Shown: piece by piece, positions 1 through 5,412 of the stretch
How the letters are laid out: the number at the start of each line of letters is the position of its first letter
Numbering within the stretch: position 1 is the stretch's first letter
Assembly: GCF_016811995.1 (NCBI RefSeq)
Contig: NZ_CP069159.1
Span: forward strand, 1,178,001 to 1,242,000
DNA from: Citrobacter sp. R56
Lineage (GTDB): Bacteria; Pseudomonadota; Gammaproteobacteria; Enterobacterales; Enterobacteriaceae
Direction of reading: 5' to 3'
Length of the DNA stretch: 64,000 nt
The notes under the pieces: generated by a model
Databases searched by the model: none
What the model saw: only the letters and a program-made list of their open reading frames with translations
What the model was told of the DNA's origin: nothing
Program-made: the position numbers and the translations under genes

Positions 1-1
1 G

Positions 2-892
2 GTCATGCGTGAGTCCTACTCCAGTGAGAATGACAAAGGGTTTAAGACCCTTTGCCCTTCTCTGCGTCCGGTGGTTATCGTCGGTGGTGCCGGTCAAATG
101 GGGCAACTGTTCGAGAAAATGCTCACGCTTTCAGGATATCAGGTACGCATTCTTGAGCAGCAGGACTGGGATCGCGCCGGGGAGATTGTTGCCGATGCCG
201 GGATGGTGATTGTCAGTGTGCCAATCCACGTGACTGAGCAGGTGATTGCAAAACTACCGCGTTTACCGTCCGACTGCATTTTGGTCGATCTGGCATCGGT
301 GAAAAACGGCCCTGTGCAGGCGATGCTGGCGGCGCATGCCGGACCGGTTCTTGGTCTGCATCCGATGTTTGGTCCGGACAGCGGCAGCCTTGCGAAGCAG
401 GTGGTGGTCTGGTGTGACGGTCGCCAGCCGGAGGCCTACCAGTGGTTCCTGGAGCAAATTCAGGTCTGGGGAGCACGTCTGCACCGCATCAGCGCTGTCG
501 AACACGATCAAAATATGGCGTTTATTCAGGCCCTTCGCCATTTTGCTACCTTCGCTTACGGGCTGCATCTGGCAGAGGAAAATGTCCAGCTTGAACAGCT
601 TCTGGCGCTTTCTTCTCCTATTTATCGCCTTGAACTGGCGATGGTGGGACGCCTGTTCGCCCAGGATCCGCAGCTGTATGCCGATATTATTATGTCGTCA
701 GAAAGCAACCTTGCGTTGATCAAGCGTTACTACAAGCGTTTTGGTGAAGCTATCGAGTTGCTGGAGCAGGGGGATAAACAGGCCTTTATTGACAGCTTCC
801 GCAAGGTCGAACACTGGTTTGGTGATTACGCCAAACGCTTCCAGAATGAAAGTCGTACGCTGCTACGTCAGGCGAATGATAGCCGTCAGTAA
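2..892 (+). CDS. tyrA: TyrA, chorismate mutase/prephenate dehydrogenase (5' end outside window)
   Basis: This is the C-terminal four fifths of the bifunctional T-protein, which converts chorismate to prephenate and then to 4-hydroxyphenylpyruvate in tyrosine synthesis. The frame is open from base 2, so the N-terminal chorismate mutase part lies outside. The NAD-binding motif [10 protein letters not shown] follows a short linker, and the dehydrogenase core continues through LGLHPMFGP and the helical C-terminal domain. It faces pheA tail to tail across a REP element, as in E. coli. The stop is TAA at 890-892. The family identification is certain; only the missing start is unresolved. Confidence 0.97.
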   Translation, partial: VMRESYSSENDKGFKTLCPSLRPVVIVGGAGQMGQLFEKMLTLSGYQVRILEQQDWDRAGEIVADAGMVIVSVPIHVTEQVIAKLPRLPSDCILVDLASVKNGPVQAMLAAHAGPVLGLHPMFGPDSGSLAKQVVVWCDGRQPEAYQWFLEQIQVWGARLHRISAVEHDQNMAFIQALRHFATFAYGLHLAEENVQLEQLLALSSPIYRLELAMVGRLFAQDPQLYADIIMSSESNLALIKRYYKRFGEAIELLEQGDKQAFIDSFRKVEHWFGDYAKRFQNESRTLLRQANDSRQ

Positions 893-898
893 GTAAGA

Positions 899-985
899 TG
901 CCTGATGACCACGCTGGCGCGTCTTATCAGGCCTACAAAAATTGCATGAATTGTAGGCCGGATAAGCGCAGCGCCATCCGGCATT
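899..985. repeat. REP/BIME element between tyrA and pheA
   Basis: Two oppositely oriented palindromic units are visible, one around GCCTGATGACCACGCTGGCG and one around GTAGGCCGGATAAGCGCAGC, separated by a short linker. This matches the enterobacterial REP/PU consensus (GCCGGATGGCG...). It lies between convergent genes, where such elements usually sit and may help end or protect both mRNAs. Confidence 0.8.
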
Positions 986-993
986 GTTAAACG

Positions 994-2154
994 TTAGCTC
1001 GGATCCACCGGCACCACGTTCTCGCTGGGATAACAACCCAGGACCTTCATGGAACGGGTGATCTCTCCCAACTCCTTCAGCGCTTTCTGCATCTCCGGTA
1101 ATTCCAGGTTAGCCTGGATGTCGAGGTAAAACATCTCTTCCCACGGATTACCGTGGATCGGACGTGATTCCAGTCTGGTCATGATTAGATTGTGGTTGCG
1201 CAGCACCAACAGTGCTTCAACCAGCGCCCCCGCCTGTTGGCCAGTTGCCATTAACAGTGTCGTTTTTGCCGGAACCTGATCGGAAACGTTGATTGCTTTG
1301 CGTGCCAGTACGACGAAGCGGGTAATATTTTGCGTCTGGTTCGCTTCAATACGCTCAAGGACCTGCAAACCGTGTAATACGCCGCCAGCCTCACTTCCCA
1401 GCGCGGCAACGTGTGGAGAGTTCGCCTGTGCCACTTTTTCCATCGCTGCAGACGTGCTTTCGGTGTATTCGATTTTCCAGTGTGGGTGACGGCTCAGGAA
1501 CTTGCTGCACTGCTGGAAGGGTTGCGGGTGGCTGTATACCGTTTCGATGGTATTCAAATCGGTCGTGCCAGAAACCAGTACACAGTGGTCGATAGTGATG
1601 GTCATCTCGCCGACGATGGACAGCGTCGTGTGCTGCAGGAGATCGTAAACGTCGTTGATGGCGCCGGAGCTGGTGTTTTCAATCGGCACGACGGCGTAGT
1701 CTGCTTGTCCGGTTTCGACCTGATTAAAGATATCGGCAAATTTTGCACAACCGCTTTCGATAAACTGCTCAAAGTGGCGGGCGGCATACTGACGGGCGGC
1801 GAGGTGAGAGTAAGAACCTTTGGGCCCAAGGAAAGCCACACGCGCAGAGTGAGGGTTAATCTTATTCAGATGTTGCTGCAGCAGGGCCTGTTGGGTAAGT
1901 ACGGAGTCTTCAATAATGAGCTGGAACAGGCGGGTGATATAGTGCGCATCCAGATGATGCGCTTTGCCGAGCGTGATCAATCTGTCGAGCAAATCACGTT
2001 CACGATCGATATCGCGCACCGGGCGATGAGAGAGCAATTTAGCTTTGCCCACTTCAACCGCCAGCTCACGACGTTCAGCCAGCAAGGCCAGCAATTTTTC
2101 ATCCAGCGAGCTGATCTTCTCTCGCAGTACCAGTAACGGGTTTTCCGATGTCAT
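994..2154 (-). CDS. pheA: PheA, chorismate mutase/prephenate dehydratase
   Basis: Bifunctional P-protein of phenylalanine synthesis, 386 residues, the E. coli length. The start [13 protein letters not shown] at 2154 was chosen over the longer open frame because it fits the family and has AGGC upstream. The order is a chorismate mutase helical domain (about 1-100), a prephenate dehydratase domain (about 105-285, with [10 protein letters not shown]) and a C-terminal ACT domain with GALV and ESRP, the phenylalanine feedback site. Expression is controlled by the pheL leader and attenuator just upstream. No defect is seen. Confidence 0.97.
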   Translation of the reverse strand: MTSENPLLVLREKISSLDEKLLALLAERRELAVEVGKAKLLSHRPVRDIDRERDLLDRLITLGKAHHLDAHYITRLFQLIIEDSVLTQQALLQQHLNKINPHSARVAFLGPKGSYSHLAARQYAARHFEQFIESGCAKFADIFNQVETGQADYAVVPIENTSSGAINDVYDLLQHTTLSIVGEMTITIDHCVLVSGTTDLNTIETVYSHPQPFQQCSKFLSRHPHWKIEYTESTSAAMEKVAQANSPHVAALGSEAGGVLHGLQVLERIEANQTQNITRFVVLARKAINVSDQVPAKTTLLMATGQQAGALVEALLVLRNHNLIMTRLESRPIHGNPWEEMFYLDIQANLELPEMQKALKELGEITRSMKVLGCYPSENVVPVDPS

Positions 2155-2177
2155 AGTGTTGCCTTTCTTGTTATCAA

Positions 2178-2207
2178 TAAAAAAGGCCCCCCGGTTTGGG
2201 AGGCCTT
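2178..2207 (-). terminator. pheA attenuator terminator
   Basis: On the minus strand a GC-rich hairpin (AAGGCCTCCC / GGGGGGCCTT) is followed directly by a T run. It lies between the pheL stop and the pheA start, where the phenylalanine attenuator is in E. coli. Stalling in pheL would favour the antiterminator. Confidence 0.9.
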
Positions 2208-2253
2208 GTTGTTCGTCTTCGCATTCTTTTTCACACGACGAAACGCCTCCCAT

Positions 2254-2301
2254 TCAGGGGAAGGTAAAAAAGAATGCGAAGAAGAACGGTGTTGGTTTCA
2301 T
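2254..2301 (-). CDS. pheL: PheL leader peptide
   Basis: The 15-residue leader reads MKPTPFFFAFFFTFP with seven phenylalanines, very close to the E. coli peptide as I recall it. Ribosome stalling at the Phe codons under low charged tRNA-Phe lets transcription pass the attenuator into pheA. AAGGAAAATGAC precedes the ATG. Confidence 0.95.
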   Translation of the reverse strand: MKPTPFFFAFFFTFP

Positions 2302-2326
2302 GTCATTTTCCTTTGGTGACAAGAGT

Positions 2327-2356
2327 AAAGTACCCGCACTGTTTTAACCCTGTCAA
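2327..2356 (-). promoter_or_regulatory. pheL-pheA sigma-70 promoter
   Basis: On the minus strand a perfect -35 TTGACA (2351-2356) is followed after 18 bp by TACTTT (2327-2332). The -35 box lies only 3 bp from the attL core repeat, so the integrated element ends right at the edge of this promoter and leaves it intact. Confidence 0.85.
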
Positions 2357-2359
2357 CAA

Positions 2360-2382
2360 AAAACGCGCCCGAAGGTGCGTTG
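2360..2382. other. attL core repeat (duplicated raiA terminator)
   Basis: The core AAAACGCGCCCGAAGGTGCG plus TTG recurs at 17044-17066 with one change (T to C). It is a hairpin-terminator sequence; here the arms pair with one G-T. It lies beside the pheL -35 box and 83 bp from the integrase gene. Confidence 0.85.
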
Positions 2383-2400
2383 AGAAGGCCCGTCAGATAA

Positions 2401-2435
2401 GGCGCTCATTGATGAATCAATATGTTATGAGCGCC
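2401..2435. terminator. Hairpin downstream of the integrase gene
   Basis: GGCGCTCAT (2401-2409) and ATGAGCGCC (2427-2435) form a perfect 9-bp inverted repeat with a 17-nt loop, between int and attL. There is no good T run, so it may be a weak terminator or an attachment-site structure. Confidence 0.4.
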
Positions 2436-2442
2436 TCATTAG

Positions 2443-2467
2443 CCCTAATACACCCTAAAATGCCCTA
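2443..2467. promoter_or_regulatory. Phased CCCTA repeats, candidate Cox boxes in the attachment arm
   Basis: CCCTAA, CCCTAA and CCCTAG begin at 2443, 2453 and 2463, exactly 10 bp apart. A similarly phased set occurs in the C-cox control region at 3881-3905. P2 Cox is known to bind tandem short repeats both in attP and at the early promoter, so shared motifs at these two places suggest Cox sites. Confidence 0.45.
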
Positions 2468-3457
2468 GTTCATGGACATTATGTGGACACTTCCGTGCAT
2501 TGGATTAAATCGTATGGCATCAGTCAGATAATCTGGGGCGAAGTGTGCATATGTCATTGTTTGCTCAATTGTCGTATGCCCCAAAATGCGCTGTAGCGTG
2601 ATGATATTCCCACCGTTGATCATGAAATGTGTTGCGAAGGTATGGCGTAAAACATGCAGTGCCTGACCTTTCGGCAAGTCTGGTTTTATCTTGCGCAAAA
2701 CATCACGAACCCGTTCATAGTTGGTATCGAACAATTTCCCCGATTTACGAGTGAGGATATAGTCTGCTATTTCCTCTGATATCGGTACAGTACGAGCTGG
2801 GCCAGTTTTTGTCTTAACAAAGGTTACACGGTTACTTATAACGTGCTCAGCTTTGAGATTACTGGCTTCACCCCATCGTGCACCAGTATTCAGACAAAGA
2901 ACGACAACCCTGCGGTCATCCCCGGTAAGAGCATTCAGCAAGTTGCAGATCTCTTCTTCAGAGAGAAACGACATTTCTGTATTTTCCAGACGCAATTTCT
3001 TCACTGTATGGAATGGGTTTTCGTGATGGAACTCTTCCATATCAATCAGCAGACTGAACATGCTGGATATGACACAGAAATCCCTGTTAACCGTTCCGGC
3101 CGAGACTCCGCTATGAAGCCTTTCTGCACGATATTTCATCAGAAAGTTACGAGTAAGTTCGTACACTCTGGGTTCGGCCATTTCGCGATTGATTTTATCC
3201 AGGCGCTTTTTATATGAGTCACCATAATTGTGATTCTTTCCATGGTAACTCCACCATATAGCAATCAAATCAGATAGTAGTCTTCTGTCTGCGGGTTTAT
3301 CCTGCCACTCTTTATCGTGGAAGTTTGTCAGAACATACTTTTCATATGCCTGAGCTTCCGCTTTACGACTAAATTTGCGACGAATTCTTCTTCCTGAAGC
3401 TCCGCGCGGTCTTACGTCCACTTCAAAACGACCATCATCGAGCTTCTTGATCGACAT
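2465..3457 (-). CDS. int: P2-family tyrosine integrase
   Basis: Site-specific recombinase of 330 residues that would join attP to the raiA-pheL attB and, with Cox, excise the element. It starts with MSIKKLDDGRFEVDVRP, the typical P2-Int N-terminus (arm-binding), and ends with the catalytic domain. Visible catalytic residues are Arg194 (GARWGE), His268 and Arg271 (HVLRH), His294 (LGHTT) and Tyr303 (TYAHFAP). I chose the start at 3457 by family fit; the frame stays open nine codons further to 3484. The gene lies next to attL and converges on it. All key residues are present, so it is probably active. Confidence 0.93.
   Translation of the reverse strand: MSIKKLDDGRFEVDVRPRGASGRRIRRKFSRKAEAQAYEKYVLTNFHDKEWQDKPADRRLLSDLIAIWWSYHGKNHNYGDSYKKRLDKINREMAEPRVYELTRNFLMKYRAERLHSGVSAGTVNRDFCVISSMFSLLIDMEEFHHENPFHTVKKLRLENTEMSFLSEEEICNLLNALTGDDRRVVVLCLNTGARWGEASNLKAEHVISNRVTFVKTKTGPARTVPISEEIADYILTRKSGKLFDTNYERVRDVLRKIKPDLPKGQALHVLRHTFATHFMINGGNIITLQRILGHTTIEQTMTYAHFAPDYLTDAIRFNPMHGSVHIMSMN
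2471..2489. promoter_or_regulatory. Candidate integrase arm-binding sites, int side
   Basis: CATGGACA (2471-2478) and TGTGGACA (2482-2489) are direct repeats 11 bp apart inside the 3' end of int. TGTGGACA is the P2 Int arm-site consensus as I recall it. A matching pair lies near attR at 16981-16999. Confidence 0.5.
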
Positions 3458-3523
3458 AGCGAAGCCCTCCGATATCTGAGTCATTATGTAACTTTTGATT
3501 TAAAGCATAGAAAAACCAGACAA

Positions 3524-3832
3524 TTAACCAACCTTCTGGGTGGAAGGGGACGATTTTTTGTCGCCTTGCCCATCAGGGGAGAGAGACGGGGCTATTTGTC
3601 CTGCAGCTGGTGCCGTTTTGTCTGTCATTAACCAAAGGGTGTATTTCGTGAATCGTGGATGATTTACAACTTTATCAATTATCCCCATACCAGCCTCCCG
3701 CTGTCCGCTCTCGTAATTTCTGACTGTTCCTAAGCCAATTTCCATCATTTTTGCAAAATCAGCTTGGGTAATTCCTTCGGCGATTCGCATATCTCTTAGT
3801 TTTTTTGCATGACTTCTTGACGATGTCATCAT
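3524..3832 (-). CDS. P2 C-type repressor
   Basis: Small DNA-binding immunity repressor, 102 residues from the start at 3832, close to P2 C (99). A Cro/C1-type helix-turn-helix occupies about residues 8-50 (ITQADFAKMMEIGLGTVRNYESGQRE region). The C-terminal segment FTKYTLWLMTDKTAP and GQIAPSL matches P2 C closely as I remember it. The start at 3832 has AAAGGAT upstream; the alternative ATG at 3862 has none. It is divergent from cox and would hold the early operon off in the lysogen. Related P2 repressors are not SOS-cleaved, and no peptidase domain is present here. Confidence 0.85.
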   Translation of the reverse strand: MMTSSRSHAKKLRDMRIAEGITQADFAKMMEIGLGTVRNYESGQREAGMGIIDKVVNHPRFTKYTLWLMTDKTAPAAGQIAPSLSPDGQGDKKSSPSTQKVG

Positions 3833-3866
3833 TTGAGGATTATCCTTTGGTTGTGTCATCATTTGA
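3825..3866. promoter_or_regulatory. Direct repeats at the repressor start, candidate C operators
   Basis: GTCATCATTTGA occurs at 3825-3836 and again at 3855-3866, 30 bp apart (about three helical turns). P2 C binds two directly repeated half-sites rather than a palindrome, so the arrangement fits autoregulation and early-promoter control. Confidence 0.45.
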
Positions 3867-3880
3867 TGACGAAAAACACA

Positions 3881-3905
3881 CCCTAGGACGCCTTAAAGCA
3901 TCCTA
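3881..3905. promoter_or_regulatory. Phased CCTA-type repeats in the C-cox region, candidate Cox boxes
   Basis: CCCTAGGACG, CCTTAAAGCA and TCCTAGAAAT run head to tail at 10-bp spacing from 3881. TTAAAGCA resembles the P2 Cox-box consensus (TTAAAG-N-CA) as I recall it. Binding here would silence the repressor promoter. Confidence 0.45.
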
Positions 3906-3934
3906 GAAATCCAAACTGACGGAGGATACCACAG

Positions 3935-4222
3935 ATGAAGGAAGCAGCAGATAACACGCTGTCAGAGCTGGTGACGCCAGAGCTTTTTGCTGAATATATT
4001 GGCAAAACACCTGCCGCAATTCGCAAGATGGCGATGGCTGGAAAATTGCCAGTGATCCGCATGAAGGATCCTCTGAACCCATCGAAGAAAGGTGGTGAAA
4101 TTTATATTCATCGTGGCGAGTGGGATTCTTATGCAGAACATCTTGCAAAAGAGGCTCCACCCGAGTGGCACGATTGGAAAAATCGGCTATTCACAACCGA
4201 AAAATACAGAACTCAGAATTAA
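3935..4222 (+). CDS. cox: Cox-like excisionase/repressor
   Basis: A 95-residue winged-helix protein of the P2 Cox type. ELFAEYIGKTPAAIRKMAMAGKLPVI is the DNA-binding region, and GEIYIHRGEWDSYA follows as in P2 Cox (91 residues). Cox proteins turn off the C promoter and switch Int from integration to excision. GGAGG lies about ten bases before the ATG. It is the first gene of the rightward early operon, divergent from the C repressor, the standard P2 layout. The family call is firm; which sites it binds is inferred. Confidence 0.85.
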   Translation: MKEAADNTLSELVTPELFAEYIGKTPAAIRKMAMAGKLPVIRMKDPLNPSKKGGEIYIHRGEWDSYAEHLAKEAPPEWHDWKNRLFTTEKYRTQN

Positions 4223-4255
4223 ATATTAACTTCATTAGATAATGTGAAATTAACT

Positions 4256-4576
4256 ATGAAAAGCAAATATGCCACGCTTATTCGGAATTTGTTGCAAAGC
4301 TATCACGCACAGGCAACAGTGATTGATAAAGAAAATTTCTCTGTCCACAGTGACGGTATTCATTTGATGGAGTTGAATCTTCAGTTGGCTAAGTGTCTGG
4401 AAGGAATATCTGCAACAGCACGATTTAATAATGATGTTGATGATTTTGCTGAACTTCACAAAATTACCCTGATGGCATTTAAGGGCGATATACCAACGGA
4501 AGATAATGTTCCAGTGCTTTCTTCTCTTGCTTCAGGGGTAATGAGAAAAAGCAATTCTAATCTGAAAGCTGTTTAA
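4256..4576 (+). CDS. Unknown early protein of the element
   Basis: A soluble, acidic protein of about 106 residues that I do not recognise. There is no signal peptide or membrane segment, and no clear metal or nucleotide motif. The frame also allows a GTG start at 4244 (110 residues); neither start has a convincing ribosome-binding site. It lies between cox and an exonuclease-like gene in the same direction with short gaps, so it is probably part of the early operon. Base composition is AT-rich like its neighbours. Real-gene status rests on the uninterrupted frame and tight spacing. Confidence 0.6.
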   Translation: MKSKYATLIRNLLQSYHAQATVIDKENFSVHSDGIHLMELNLQLAKCLEGISATARFNNDVDDFAELHKITLMAFKGDIPTEDNVPVLSSLASGVMRKSNSNLKAV

Positions 4577-4591
4577 CATTAAGGGAATGCC

Positions 4592-5152
4592 ATGAATCAT
4601 TTAATGATTGACATTGAAGCAATGGATGATAAATCTACCGCAGCAATTACGGCTATTGCTGCAATTTTCTTTAATCCTGAAACTGGTGAAATCGGTGAAA
4701 CATTTTATCGTCGAATCAGTCTTGATGATGCTATGAGCAACGGTGGTACAGTCAGTGCGGAAGCTATAGAGTGGTGGTTACGCCAGTCCTCTGAAGTCCG
4801 TTGTCAGTTACTTGATGATGATTGTCAGGATATAGAACTGGCAATCTGTGATTTCTATTCATTCGTTAATGAAAATGCTGACCCCGCGAGTGTGAAGTTA
4901 TGGAATGGGTGTCCATCACTTCACAGTTCTGTGTTGCGGCATGCTTTGAATAAGTTTGCAGGACAGTGTTTTACCCGCGGCAATGAGCAGTCCGTTATTA
5001 CGATTGTTGAACTTGCCTCGACGCTGGGGCTTAACATGGACAGTATTATTCCTTATACGTTCACTCGCAATGCATATAACCATGCAATCCACAACATAAA
5101 AATTGTTTCTTATGTCTGGATGTATCTTGTCAAAATAGCCAGTGTGAAATAA
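4592..5152 (+). CDS. DEDD exonuclease-fold protein with degraded active site
   Basis: The 186-residue protein has the start of a phage RNase-T-like 3'-5' exonuclease: MNHLMIDIEAMDD carries motif I with Asp7 and Glu9. The later motifs have lost the expected acids. Where the family has PSFD there is PSLH (His111), and where it has H-x4-D near the end there is YNHAIH (Tyr162, His167). The fold is probably kept but two-metal catalysis is doubtful; it could be a binding protein or a decaying gene. AAGGGAA precedes the ATG. It is followed three bases later by a ParE-like ORF, so the two are probably co-translated. Confidence 0.72.
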   Translation: MNHLMIDIEAMDDKSTAAITAIAAIFFNPETGEIGETFYRRISLDDAMSNGGTVSAEAIEWWLRQSSEVRCQLLDDDCQDIELAICDFYSFVNENADPASVKLWNGCPSLHSSVLRHALNKFAGQCFTRGNEQSVITIVELASTLGLNMDSIIPYTFTRNAYNHAIHNIKIVSYVWMYLVKIASVK

Positions 5153-5154
5153 TC

Positions 5155-5373
5155 ATGCTGAAAGTGACCTCTCATGCAAGTGAAAGTGTCATTAATAAGG
5201 CATTTTCAGCGCTGGCGGAATATTACAACGGCAAAAAGGTATATCAGGTTATTAAGCCGAATCAATATTTCTCTGTTCATGTTTCCTATCGCTGGCGTTT
5301 ACTAAGCAAGGATAGAGGCAGAAGCTGGGAATTAATGACGCATGAAAGATATAACAAGCAGTACAGAATATAA
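5155..5373 (+). CDS. ParE-like toxin family protein
   Basis: A basic 72-residue protein. The central and C-terminal string VSYRWRLLSKDRGRSWELMT followed by HERYN is characteristic of the small ParE-like toxin family found in prophages. ParE toxins of type II systems usually poison gyrase, but this subfamily is poorly characterised. No antitoxin-like gene with a DNA-binding fold sits beside it; the neighbours are the exonuclease-like gene upstream and the primase-helicase downstream. Start and upstream stop are nearly joined. The name is by motif similarity from memory, and its function is uncertain. Confidence 0.6.
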   Translation: MLKVTSHASESVINKAFSALAEYYNGKKVYQVIKPNQYFSVHVSYRWRLLSKDRGRSWELMTHERYNKQYRI

Positions 5374-5412
5374 CTTTTGCCTTTTATTCATTATTTCACA
5401 CATGGATTATAT

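Noticed and set aside
1411-2136. 241-codon plus-strand ORF opposite pheA
   Set aside because: It is the antisense shadow of a well-conserved enzyme gene, caused by codon bias.
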